From NCBI RefSeq assembly GCF_000725625.1, contig NZ_JOHS01000053.1, forward strand, positions 7,920-71,919: 64,000 nucleotides of DNA, written 5' to 3'. Source of the stretch: Streptomyces sp. NRRL F-6676. Lineage in GTDB: Bacteria > Actinomycetota > Actinomycetes > Streptomycetales > Streptomycetaceae. Below are positions 8,094 to 16,210 of the stretch, one piece after another (position 1 is the stretch's first letter; every line of letters starts with the position of its first letter). A model generated the notes under the pieces. The model saw nothing but the letters and a program-made list of their open reading frames with translations. It made no database searches and was not told the origin of the DNA. The position numbers and the translations under genes were made by a program.

Positions 8094-8856
8094 GGTTTCC
8101 GACCGCCCCACCGTGATCGCGGACGAGCTGCACATCGTCTACCGGGTCAACGGCGCCCGCACCGGCAAGGGCAGCGCCACCTCCGCCCTCAGCCGCATCC
8201 TGAAGCGGGGCGAGGAGCGGGGCGTGCGCAAGGTGCACGCCGTGCGCGGGGTCTCCTTCACCTCCTACCGGGGCGAGGCCATCGGCCTGATCGGCTCCAA
8301 CGGCTCCGGCAAGTCCACCCTGCTGCGGGCCATCGCCGGACTGCTCCCCGCCGAGAGCGGCAAGGTCTACACCGACGGCCAGCCCTCGCTGCTCGGCGTC
8401 AACGCGGCCCTGATGAACGACCTCACCGGCGAGCGCAACGTCATCCTCGGCGGTCTCGCCATGGGCATGTCCCGCGAGCAGATCAGGGAGCGCTACCAGG
8501 ACATCGTCGACTTCTCCGGCATCAACGAGAAGGGCGACTTCATCACGCTGCCGATGCGGACGTACTCCTCCGGCATGGCGGCCCGGCTGCGGTTCTCCAT
8601 CGCCGCCGCCAAGGACCACGACGTCCTCATGATCGACGAGGCGCTCGCCACCGGCGACCGCAAGTTCCAGAAGCGCTCCGAGGAACGCATCCGGGAACTG
8701 CGCAAGCAGGCCGGCACCGTCTTCCTCGTCAGCCACAACAACAAGTCGATCCGGGACACCTGCGACCGGGTGCTGTGGCTGGAACGCGGGGAGCTGCGCA
8801 TGGACGGCCCGACCGCCGAGGTCCTCAAGGAGTACGAGAAGTTCACGGGCAAATAG
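8086..8856 (+). CDS. ABC transporter ATPase of polysaccharide/teichoic acid exporter (TagH/Wzt-like)
   Basis: A 256-aa nucleotide-binding subunit. Walker A is GSNGSGKST (about residues 69-77). The signature region is TYSSGMAARLRF, the S-x-G-M variant common in TagH/Wzt ATPases. Walker B is VLMIDEAL, and the switch His is in FLVSHNN. It lacks the C-terminal sugar-binding extension of Wzt proteins that recognise specific polymers, so it resembles the short export ATPases. It starts within the permease gene, so the two subunits should be made in equal amounts. It ends the polymer operon; a strong hairpin follows 24 bp after its stop. Confidence 0.9.
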   Translation: MAEVSDRPTVIADELHIVYRVNGARTGKGSATSALSRILKRGEERGVRKVHAVRGVSFTSYRGEAIGLIGSNGSGKSTLLRAIAGLLPAESGKVYTDGQPSLLGVNAALMNDLTGERNVILGGLAMGMSREQIRERYQDIVDFSGINEKGDFITLPMRTYSSGMAARLRFSIAAAKDHDVLMIDEALATGDRKFQKRSEERIRELRKQAGTVFLVSHNNKSIRDTCDRVLWLERGELRMDGPTAEVLKEYEKFTGK

Positions 8857-8879
8857 CCCACAACGACCCGTTCGTGCGC

Positions 8880-8914
8880 AGGGGCCCCGCCGGAGTGATC
8901 CGGCAGGGCCCCTG
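8880..8914 (+). terminator. Hairpin terminator after polymer operon
   Basis: AGGGGCCC-C-GCCGGA (8880-8894) pairs with TCCGGC-A-GGGCCCCT (8899-8913) around a GTGA loop: 14 pairs with one C/A mismatch. There is only a short T-containing tail (TGTTC), as is common in Streptomyces. It separates the polymer operon from the hopanoid operon. Confidence 0.8.
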
Positions 8915-9162
8915 TTCATTCGCAAAAGAAACGTCAACTCCTGCGGTCGTTAGGAATCTTGACGGCAATCGGTGTGTTGTTGTGATGTGCAGGACACCCC
9001 CGCGCGGCACGCTGAGTTGTACAACGTAAGCTGAGCTGAGTGCTGATTTCGCGGCAACTGGGTCGATAACGCGCGCCTTCCGCACGAACGCCGCGCGGCG
9101 CGGACATCCGGGCGGCGTGTTCTAAATAGGATGTATTCGGTCCGCAGGGTAGAACGGGAGAT
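8915..9162 (+). promoter_or_regulatory. Upstream control region of the hopanoid operon
   Basis: This stretch is clearly less GC-rich than its surroundings and holds no long gene. TTGACG at 8959-8964 followed 18 bp later by TGATGT is a possible promoter. GTTGTACAAC at 9016-9025 is a perfect 10-bp palindrome that could be a regulator site. TAGGAT at 9127-9132 is another possible -10, without a convincing -35. Individual promoter calls are weak; the region as a whole is a good regulatory candidate. Confidence 0.5.
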
Positions 9163-9237
9163 GTGACGGCAATGGCTACGGATGATTTCCTCCTCCGCGA
9201 GGCATGCGCCGTCCCCGGGCCGGGCGGCACATGGTGA
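9163..9237 (+). other. Possible 24-codon leader ORF overlapping the hpnC start
   Basis: GTG at 9163, preceded by GGGAG, opens a 24-codon frame starting MTAMATDDFLLREAC that ends in TGA at 9235-9237. That stop overlaps an in-frame GTG of hpnC at 9234 (GTGA) and lies beside ATG 9231. This is the same coupling arrangement used throughout the operon. It may be a translated leader, or the true N-terminus of HpnC in relatives separated here by a frameshift. Confidence 0.35.
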
Positions 9238-10136
9238 CCGACGCCGGCGCGACGCGGGCCGGCGATCCCGAGCGCGACACCCTCGACAAGGCCGCGGACG
9301 AGAACTTCCCCGTGGCCCCGTTCTTCCTGCCCCGCCCCTGGCGGGACGACCTGATGGCCGTCTACGGCTTCGCCCGCCTCGTCGACGACATCGGTGACGG
9401 CGACCTCGCCCCCGGCGGGGCCGACGCCCGGCTCCTCGGCGTCGCACCCGAACAGGCGGACGACCGGCTCGCCCTGCTCGACGCCTTCGAGGCCGATCTG
9501 CGCCGCGTCTTCGACGCCACCCCGCGCCACCCCCTGCTGCGCCGGCTTCAGCCGACGGTCCGGCGCCGCGAGCTGACCCCCGAACCCTTCCTCGGGCTGA
9601 TCGCCGCCAACCGCCAGGACCAGCTCGTCACCCGCTACGAGACCTACGACGACCTGCTCGCCTACTGCGAGCTGTCGGCCAACCCCGTCGGCCGGCTCGT
9701 ACTCGCCGTCACCGGCACCACGACCCCCGAGCGCGTCCGCCGCTCCGATCTCATCTGCACCGCATTGCAGATCGTCGAGCACCTCCAGGACGTCGCCGAG
9801 GACCTGGGCCGCGACCGCATCTACCTCCCCGCCGAGGACATGAAACGCTTTCACGTCCAGGAGGCGGACCTCGCCACCCCCTCAGCAGGCGCATCGGTGC
9901 GCGCACTGGTTGCATACGAAGCAGAACGCGCCCTCGGCCTGCTGAATGAAGGCGCCCCCCTGGTGGGTAGCGTCCACGGCAGACTCAGACTGCTGCTCGC
10001 GGGGTTCGTGGCAGGAGGAAGGGCGGCGGTCCGGGCGATCGCCGCCGCCGATTTCGACGTACTTCCCGGCCCGCCCAAACCCGGCAAGCTCCGGTTGCTG
10101 CGCGAGGTGGGCGTGACTCTGCGAGGAGAGGGGTGA
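9204..10136 (+). CDS. hpnC: Hydroxysqualene synthase HpnC (squalene/phytoene synthase family)
   Basis: A protein of about 300 aa, all-alpha prenyl synthase fold. In the HpnCDE route it converts presqualene diphosphate to hydroxysqualene. The first Asp-rich motif is RLVDDIGD (about residues 58-65); the second region QIVEHLQDVAEDLGRDRIYLP contains the paired Asp residues. It is first of the operon and overlaps hpnD by 4 bp (GTGA). The start is uncertain: ATG 9204 has poor ribosome-binding spacing, while ATG 9231 or GTG 9234 would overlap the end of a short upstream frame. HpnC is assigned over HpnD by gene order and the ADENFPVAPFFLPR N-terminus, both characteristic of HpnC. Confidence 0.92.
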   Translation: MRRPRAGRHMVTDAGATRAGDPERDTLDKAADENFPVAPFFLPRPWRDDLMAVYGFARLVDDIGDGDLAPGGADARLLGVAPEQADDRLALLDAFEADLRRVFDATPRHPLLRRLQPTVRRRELTPEPFLGLIAANRQDQLVTRYETYDDLLAYCELSANPVGRLVLAVTGTTTPERVRRSDLICTALQIVEHLQDVAEDLGRDRIYLPAEDMKRFHVQEADLATPSAGASVRALVAYEAERALGLLNEGAPLVGSVHGRLRLLLAGFVAGGRAAVRAIAAADFDVLPGPPKPGKLRLLREVGVTLRGEG

Positions 10137-11083
10137 TCCGGACCGTGGAGTCGGAACAGCACGTGTCCCCACCGGTACTCGCCGCGTACCGCTACTGCGA
10201 GACCGTCACCGGGCAGCAGGCCCGCAACTTCGCCTACGGCATCAGACTGCTGCCGGCGCCGAAGCGCCGGGCGATGTCCGCGCTGTACGCGTTCTCCCGG
10301 CGGGTGGACGACATCGGTGACGGCGAGCTGGCGGACGACGTCAAGAAGGCCCGCCTCGAGGACACCCGGGCGCTGCTCGCCCGGGTGCGCGGGGGAGAGG
10401 TCGGCGAGGACGACACCGACCCGGTGGCCGTCGCCCTCGCGCACGCCGCCGACCGGTTCCCGATCCCGCTCGGCGGGCTCGACGAGCTCATCGACGGCGT
10501 GCTGATGGACGTCGGCGGCGAGACCTACGAGACGTGGGACGACCTCAAGGCGTACTGCCGCTGTGTCGCCGGCGCGATCGGACGGCTCTCGCTCGGCGTG
10601 TTCGGCACCGAGCCGGGGGCGCGCGGCGCCGACCGCGCCGCCGAGTACGCCGACACCCTGGGGCTCGCCCTCCAGCTCACCAACATCCTGCGGGACGTAC
10701 GGGAGGACGCCGGGACCGGCCGTACCTACCTGCCCGCCGACGACCTCGCCAAATTCGGCTGCTCGGCCGGGTTCGACGGACCCACTCCACCGGAGGGCTC
10801 CGACTTCGCGGGCCTCGTGCACTTCGAAGTGCGTCGGGCCCGCGCTCTTTTCGCCGAGGGCTACCGGCTGCTGCCCATGCTCGACCGGCGCAGCGGCGCG
10901 TGCGTCGCCGCGATGGCGGGCATCTACCGCCGGCTCCTGGACCGCATCGCACGCGAACCGGAGGCCGTGCTGCGCGGCCGGGTCTCGCTGCCCGGCCACG
11001 AGAAGGCCTACGTCGCGGTCCGCGGCCTCTCCGGCCTCGACGCCCGCAACGTCACCCGCCGCACGGTCAGGAGGCGCGCGTGA
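10133..11083 (+). CDS. hpnD: Presqualene diphosphate synthase HpnD
   Basis: A 316-aa squalene/phytoene synthase family member. It condenses two farnesyl diphosphates to presqualene diphosphate, the first step of the HpnCDE squalene route. The N-terminal YCETVTGQQARNFAYGIRLL is typical of HpnD. The Asp motifs are RRVDDIGDGE (about residue 58) and LTNILRDVREDAGTGRTYLP (about residue 180), expected to bind magnesium-diphosphate. The GTG start overlaps the hpnC stop, and its own stop overlaps the next start, both as GTGA. No NADPH-reduction function is expected because HpnE performs that step. Confidence 0.95.
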   Translation: MIRTVESEQHVSPPVLAAYRYCETVTGQQARNFAYGIRLLPAPKRRAMSALYAFSRRVDDIGDGELADDVKKARLEDTRALLARVRGGEVGEDDTDPVAVALAHAADRFPIPLGGLDELIDGVLMDVGGETYETWDDLKAYCRCVAGAIGRLSLGVFGTEPGARGADRAAEYADTLGLALQLTNILRDVREDAGTGRTYLPADDLAKFGCSAGFDGPTPPEGSDFAGLVHFEVRRARALFAEGYRLLPMLDRRSGACVAAMAGIYRRLLDRIAREPEAVLRGRVSLPGHEKAYVAVRGLSGLDARNVTRRTVRRRA

Positions 11084-11436
11084 CGCGCACCCGGGCAACG
11101 ACGTACGGGCCGCCGCCCGTACCCGGCGCGGGCGACCTCGCCCGCCCGCTGCCGCCGGCGGCCGTCGGCCTGCCCGCCCTGGACGGCTCTCACCGCCTGC
11201 CGGCCTCGCCGGTCACCGGCGTGCGCGGCGCACGCGCCGCCGGGAGCGCGCCCGCGAGGGGCGGCGGCTCCGCCCGCCCGCCGGAGTCGGCGGCCACCGG
11301 CCCGGACGGCCCCGTCCGCCCGCGGCCGCCTGCGGTGACCGGCGGAAACCGGCAGGCAACCCTCCGGCGGTGCGCCGCGTCCCTGACAGCGGTGGCGCGC
11401 CCGCGCGGTGGCGCCGCAGGGGAGGATGTGCGATGA
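11080..11436 (+). CDS. Uncharacterised 118-aa protein coupled between hpnD and hpnE
   Basis: The function is not recognised. GTG 11080 overlaps the hpnD stop (GTGA) and its TGA overlaps the hpnE ATG (ATGA), so the frame is enclosed by two 4-bp overlaps and is almost certainly translated. The product is rich in Pro, Ala, Gly and Arg and looks disordered for about 90 residues. It ends in a conserved-looking patch, GGNRQATLRRCAASLTAV, that reminds me of the DUF6380 small-protein family of streptomycetes. There is no signal peptide or membrane helix. S. coelicolor has a gene at the equivalent position (SCO6761 by my memory). It might be an assembly or regulatory partner of the squalene enzymes; this is inference. 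Confidence 0.7.
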   Translation: MTRTRATTYGPPPVPGAGDLARPLPPAAVGLPALDGSHRLPASPVTGVRGARAAGSAPARGGGSARPPESAATGPDGPVRPRPPAVTGGNRQATLRRCAASLTAVARPRGGAAGEDVR

Positions 11437-12866
11437 GCGAGGCCACGCTGCCGGGCGAGCCGGGGACGGATCCGGCCGGCGGCGCCGGGGGACCGGCCAC
11501 CGCCGTCGTGGTCGGCGGCGGGCTCGCCGGCGTGACCGCCGCGCTCGCGCTCGCCGACGCCGGGGTGCGGGTCACGCTTCTCGAGGGCAGACCGCGCCTT
11601 GGCGGGCTCGCCTTCTCGTTCCACCGGGGCGACCTCACCGTCGACAACGGCCAGCACGTCTATCTGCGCTGCTGCACCGCCTACCGCTGGTTCCTCGACC
11701 GCATCGACGCCGCCTCCCTCGCCCCGTTGCAGGACCGGCTCGACGTGCCCGTCGTCGACCCGCGGCGGAAACCGGGACGCAGACTCGGCACGCTGCGGCG
11801 CGACGCGCTGCCCGTGCCCCTGCACCTCGGGCGCAGCCTCGCCACCTACCCGCACCTCTCGCTGGCCGAGCGCGCGAAGGTGGGCAGAGCCGCCCTGGCC
11901 CTCCGTGCCCTGGACCTCGACGACCCGGCGCTGGACGCGCAGGACTTCGGCAGCTGGCTGGCCGCGCACGGTCAGTCGGAGCGTGCCGTCGAGGCACTGT
12001 GGGACCTCGTGGGGGTCGCCACCCTCAACGCGGTGGCCCAGGACGCCTCCCTGGCGCTCGCCGCGATGGTGTTCAAGACCGGTCTGCTGTCCGACCCGGG
12101 AGCCGCCGACATCGGCTGGGCGCGCGTCCCGCTGGGCGAACTGCACGACACCCTGGCCCGCAAGGCGCTCGACTCCGCGGGCGTGCGTACCGAAGTCCGT
12201 ACACGAGTCACCTCCGTTTCCCCTTACGAGAACGGGCGTTGGAGCGTCTCGGTTCCCGGCGAGACCCTCGAGGCCGACACCGTCGTCCTCGCCGTGCCCC
12301 AGCGCGAGGCCCACGCCCTGCTGCCCGAGGGGGCGCTGGAGGAACCGGAGCGGCTGCTGGAGCTCGGCACCGCACCGATCCTCAACGTCCACGTCGTCTA
12401 CGACCGCCGGGTGCTGACCCGGCCCTTCTTCGCCGCCCTCGGCTCCCCGGTGCAGTGGGTCTTCGACCGCACCGAGGCCTCCGGGCTGCGCGAGGGCCAG
12501 TACCTGGCGCTGTCCCAGTCGGCCGCCCAGGACCTGATCGACGAGCCCGTCGCCGCCCTGCGGGAGCGGTTCCTGCCCGAGCTGGAACGGCTGCTGCCCG
12601 CCGCCCGCGAGGCCCGCGTGCGCGACTTCTTCGTCACGCGGGAACGCACCGCCACCTTCGCCCCCGCCCCGGGCACCGCAGGGCTCAGGCCCGGCGCCCG
12701 CACTCACGCCCCCGGCCTCTACCTGGCCGGCGCGTGGACCGCCACCGGATGGCCCGCGACCATGGAGGGCGCGGTCCGCAGCGGCGCCGCCGCCGCGGAC
12801 GCGGCGCTCGGCGCGCTGGGCCGGCCCCGGGACCATCTCCTCGCCCTGCACGAGGAGGCGGCATGA
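11433..12866 (+). CDS. hpnE: Hydroxysqualene dehydroxylase HpnE
   Basis: A 477-aa flavoprotein of the amine-oxidase/phytoene-desaturase fold. It reduces hydroxysqualene to squalene. The FAD-binding motif VVVGGGLAGVTAALAL is at about residues 25-40, followed by the acidic strand-end LLEGRPRLGGLAFSF. The C-terminal LYLAGAWTATGWPATMEGAV is the second FAD-contact region of this family. DNGQHVYLRCC near residue 72 is typical of HpnE. I place the start at ATG 11433 because it overlaps the previous stop and begins the homologous part. The stop overlaps the polyprenyl synthase ATG. Confidence 0.93.
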   Translation: MSEATLPGEPGTDPAGGAGGPATAVVVGGGLAGVTAALALADAGVRVTLLEGRPRLGGLAFSFHRGDLTVDNGQHVYLRCCTAYRWFLDRIDAASLAPLQDRLDVPVVDPRRKPGRRLGTLRRDALPVPLHLGRSLATYPHLSLAERAKVGRAALALRALDLDDPALDAQDFGSWLAAHGQSERAVEALWDLVGVATLNAVAQDASLALAAMVFKTGLLSDPGAADIGWARVPLGELHDTLARKALDSAGVRTEVRTRVTSVSPYENGRWSVSVPGETLEADTVVLAVPQREAHALLPEGALEEPERLLELGTAPILNVHVVYDRRVLTRPFFAALGSPVQWVFDRTEASGLREGQYLALSQSAAQDLIDEPVAALRERFLPELERLLPAAREARVRDFFVTRERTATFAPAPGTAGLRPGARTHAPGLYLAGAWTATGWPATMEGAVRSGAAAADAALGALGRPRDHLLALHEEAA

Positions 12867-13999
12867 AAGCCGATCAGCGGGGAACTGCCACCCGGGCTCC
12901 CGCTCATGCGACAAGAGGAGAGACTGTGCCCACCGTGCCCCCGGCGTCCCCGGCCGCGTCAGCGACCGCGGTGGACGTGACCGCGCTCCTGGAGCGCGGC
13001 CGCACCCTGGCCACCCCGGTGCTCCGGGCGGCCGTCGACCGCTTGGCGCCGCCGATGGACACCGTCGCCGCCTACCACTTCGGCTGGATCGACGCGGCCG
13101 GCAACCCCGCCGACGGCGACGGCGGCAAGGCCGTGCGCCCCGCCCTCGCCCTGCTCTCCGCGCAGGCCGCCGGCGCCGCCCCCGAGGTCGGCGTCCCCGG
13201 CGCCGTCGCCGTCGAGCTGGTGCACAACTTCTCCCTGCTGCACGACGACCTGATGGACGGCGACGAGCAGCGCCGGCACCGCGACACGGTGTGGAAGGTG
13301 CACGGCCCCGCCCAGGCCATCCTGGTCGGCGACGCCCTGTTCGCGCTGGCCAACGAGGTGCTGCTGGAACTCGGCACCGTCGAGGCCGGCCGCGCCACCC
13401 GCCGGCTCACCGCCGCGAGCCGCGCCCTGATCGACGGTCAGGCCCAGGACATCTCCTACGAGCACCGCGACCGCGTCAGCGTCGAGGAGTGCCTGGAGAT
13501 GGAGGGCAACAAGACCGGCGCCCTGCTCGCCTGCGCCTGCTCCATCGGCGCCGTGCTCGGCGGTGCCGACGACGCAACGGCCGACACGCTCGAGACGTAC
13601 GGCCACCACCTCGGCCTGGCCTTCCAGGCCGTCGACGACCTCCTCGGCATCTGGGGCGACCCGGACGCCACCGGCAAACAGGCCTGGAGCGATCTGCGCC
13701 AGCGCAAGAAGTCCCTGCCCGTCGTCGCCGCGCTCGCCGCCGGCGGACCCGCCTCCGAGAAGCTCGGGCGGATCCTCGCCGAGGACGCCAAGAACAGCGA
13801 CTTCGAGAACTTCACCGAGGAGGAGTTCGCCGCGCGCGCCGCCCTGATCGAGGAGGCGGGCGGCCGCGAGTGGACCGAGCAGGAGGCCCGCCGCCAGCAC
13901 GAGGTGGCCGTGCGGGCACTGGACTCGGTCCGGATGCCGGACCAGGTGCGGGCGCAGCTCACCGCGCTCGCCGACTTCGTCGTCGTACGGAAGAGATGA
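12863..13999 (+). CDS. Polyprenyl (probably farnesyl) diphosphate synthase
   Basis: A 378-aa class I trans-prenyltransferase. The first Asp-rich motif is LLHDDLMDGD (about residues 128-137) and the second is QAVDDLLGIWGD; GNKTGAL lies between them. In this operon it most likely makes farnesyl diphosphate for HpnD. No bulky aromatic pair sits just before the first motif (FSLLHDD), so product length cannot be fixed. ATG 12863 overlaps the hpnE stop. GTG 12926, preceded by AAGAGGAGA, is a good alternative start that would remove an unconserved-looking 21-residue leader. A 102-bp gap precedes shc, the largest gap inside this part of the operon. Confidence 0.9.
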   Translation: MKADQRGTATRAPAHATRGETVPTVPPASPAASATAVDVTALLERGRTLATPVLRAAVDRLAPPMDTVAAYHFGWIDAAGNPADGDGGKAVRPALALLSAQAAGAAPEVGVPGAVAVELVHNFSLLHDDLMDGDEQRRHRDTVWKVHGPAQAILVGDALFALANEVLLELGTVEAGRATRRLTAASRALIDGQAQDISYEHRDRVSVEECLEMEGNKTGALLACACSIGAVLGGADDATADTLETYGHHLGLAFQAVDDLLGIWGDPDATGKQAWSDLRQRKKSLPVVAALAAGGPASEKLGRILAEDAKNSDFENFTEEEFAARAALIEEAGGREWTEQEARRQHEVAVRALDSVRMPDQVRAQLTALADFVVVRKR

Positions 14000-14101
14000 T
14001 CACTATCGGTTCAACGAGCCTCGCGTAGTCGCCGGCCGGTGCCGCGAGCACCGGTCGACGGCGGACCCAGCAGAGAGACACCACTGCACGAAGGGGAAGC
14101 C

Positions 14102-16210
14102 ATGACAGCGACGACCGACGGAAGTACCGGGGCCCTCCCGCCCCGCGCTGCCTCGGCCAGCGAAAGCGCCATCGGCAACAACAGCACCATCAGCACCACC
14201 GGCAACATCAGCACCACCGGCGACATCGGGCCGGCCAGTACGACCGGCACCCCCAAGGCCCCCGTCGCGGCCGGCACCCGCGACGTCGCCACCCGCGCCA
14301 TGCTGCGCGCCACCGACTTCCTGCTCGCCCGCCAGGACGCCCAGGGCTGGTGGAAGGGCGACCTGGAGACCAACGTCACCATGGACGCCGAGGATCTCCT
14401 GCTCCGCCAGTTCCTCGGTATCCGCGACGACCGCACCACGCAGGCCGCCGCCCTCTTCATCCGCGGCGAGCAGCGCGCGGACGGCACCTGGGCCACCTTC
14501 CACGGCGGCCCCGCCGAACTGTCCACCACCATCGAGGCCTACGTCGCCCTGCGGCTGGCCGGCGACGCCCCGGACGCCCCGCACATGGCGAAGGCCTCCG
14601 CCTGGGTCCGCGCACAGGGCGGCATCGCCGCGTCCCGCGTCTTCACCCGGATCTGGCTGGCCCTGTTCGGCTGGTGGAAATGGGAGGACCTGCCCGAACT
14701 TCCGCCCGAGCTCATTTACTTCCCTACTTGGTTCCCGCTCAACATTTATGACTTCGGCTGCTGGGCACGGCAGACGATCGTGCCCCTGACCATCGTCTCC
14801 GCCAAGCGCCCGGTGCGTCCGGCGCCCTTCCCGCTGGACGAGCTCCACGTCGACCCCGACCGCCCCAACCCGCCCCGCCCCTTCGCGCCCCTGGGCACCT
14901 GGGACGGCGTCTTCCAGCGCCTGGACAAGGCCCTGCACCGCTTCCGCAAGGTGGCACCGCGCCGGCTGCGCCGGGCCGCCATGAACAGTGCCGCCCGGTG
15001 GATCGTCGAACGGCAGGAGAACGACGGCTGCTGGGGCGGCATCCAGCCGCCCGCCGTCTACTCCGTCATCGCCCTCTACCTGCTCGGCTACGACCTCCAG
15101 CACCCCGTGATGCGCGCGGGCCTGGAATCGCTGGACCGTTTCGCCGTCTGGCGCGAGGACGGCGCCCGCATGATCGAGGCCTGCCAGTCCCCGGTCTGGG
15201 ACACCTGTCTCGCCACCATCGCCCTCGCCGACGCCGGACTGCCCGCCGACCACCCGCAGTTGGTCAAGGCGGCCGACTGGATGCTCGGCGAGCAGATCGT
15301 GCGCCCCGGCGACTGGTCGGTGAAGCGCCCCGGACTGCCGCCCGGCGGCTGGGCGTTCGAGTTCCACAACGACAACTACCCCGACATCGACGACACCGCC
15401 GAGGTCGTCCTCGCCCTGCGCCGGGTCGGCCACCACGACCCCCAGCGGGTGGAGAAGGCGATCGGCCGCGGCGTCGTCTGGAACCTGGGGATGCAGTCGA
15501 AGAACGGCGCCTGGGGCGCCTTCGACGTCGACAACACCAGCAGGTTCCCCAACCGGCTGCCGTTCTGCGACTTCGGCGAGGTCATCGACCCGCCCTCCGC
15601 CGACGTCACCGCGCACGTGGTGGAGATGCTCGCCGTCGAGGGCCTCGCCCACGACCCGCGCACCCGCCGCGGCGTCGACTGGCTGCTCGCCGAACAGGAG
15701 GAGGACGGCTCCTGGTTCGGGCGCTGGGGCGTCAACTACATCTACGGCACCGGGTCGGTGGTGCCCGCGCTGACCGCCGCCGGACTGCCCGCCTCCCACC
15801 CCGCCATCCGCCGCGCGGTGGCCTGGCTGGAGTCCGTGCAGAACGACGACGGCGGCTGGGGCGAGGACCTGCGCTCCTACCACGAGGTCGCCAAGTGGAG
15901 CGGGCGCGGCGACTCCACCGCCTCCCAGACCGCCTGGGCCCTGATGGCGCTCCTCGCGGCCGGGGAGCAGGACTCCAAGGCCGTCGAGCGGGGCATCGCC
16001 TGGCTGGCCGCCACCCAGCGCGAGGACGGCTCCTGGGACGAACCCCAGTTCACCGGCACCGGCTTCCCCTGGGACTTCTCCATCAACTACCACCTCTACC
16101 GGCAGGTCTTCCCGCTGACCGCACTCGGCCGCTACGTCCACGGCGAGCCCTTCACCAAGCTCACCGGGCGCACGGGCGGCGCCCTCGCCGCCACCGAGGG
16201 GCGCGGATGA
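14102..16210 (+). CDS. shc: Squalene-hopene cyclase
   Basis: A 702-aa class II triterpene cyclase that converts squalene to hopene/hopanol at the membrane. The catalytic acid motif DIDDTAE is intact at about residues 428-434. Multiple QW repeats are visible (for example QRADGTW, QNDDGGW, QREDGSW), as is the FPTWFPLNIYDFGCWAR segment near residue 215. Before the fold begins (residues about 20-60) there is a low-complexity leader of Asn/Ser/Thr/Gly repeats (ISTTGNISTTGDI). AAGGGGAAGCC precedes the ATG. The stop overlaps hpnG by 4 bp. Confidence 0.97.
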   Translation: MTATTDGSTGALPPRAASASESAIGNNSTISTTGNISTTGDIGPASTTGTPKAPVAAGTRDVATRAMLRATDFLLARQDAQGWWKGDLETNVTMDAEDLLLRQFLGIRDDRTTQAAALFIRGEQRADGTWATFHGGPAELSTTIEAYVALRLAGDAPDAPHMAKASAWVRAQGGIAASRVFTRIWLALFGWWKWEDLPELPPELIYFPTWFPLNIYDFGCWARQTIVPLTIVSAKRPVRPAPFPLDELHVDPDRPNPPRPFAPLGTWDGVFQRLDKALHRFRKVAPRRLRRAAMNSAARWIVERQENDGCWGGIQPPAVYSVIALYLLGYDLQHPVMRAGLESLDRFAVWREDGARMIEACQSPVWDTCLATIALADAGLPADHPQLVKAADWMLGEQIVRPGDWSVKRPGLPPGGWAFEFHNDNYPDIDDTAEVVLALRRVGHHDPQRVEKAIGRGVVWNLGMQSKNGAWGAFDVDNTSRFPNRLPFCDFGEVIDPPSADVTAHVVEMLAVEGLAHDPRTRRGVDWLLAEQEEDGSWFGRWGVNYIYGTGSVVPALTAAGLPASHPAIRRAVAWLESVQNDDGGWGEDLRSYHEVAKWSGRGDSTASQTAWALMALLAAGEQDSKAVERGIAWLAATQREDGSWDEPQFTGTGFPWDFSINYHLYRQVFPLTALGRYVHGEPFTKLTGRTGGALAATEGRG

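Noticed and set aside
10563..11432. Long N-terminal extension of HpnE
   Set aside because: The frame overlaps hpnD and the 118-aa gene; the FAD-binding motif starts soon after ATG 11433, which shows stop-start coupling.
14003..16141. A 712-codon minus-strand frame opposite the squalene-hopene cyclase
   Set aside because: It is a shadow of the true gene. The plus frame has the DxDD and QW motifs; the antisense product is Gly/Asp/Val-rich noise.
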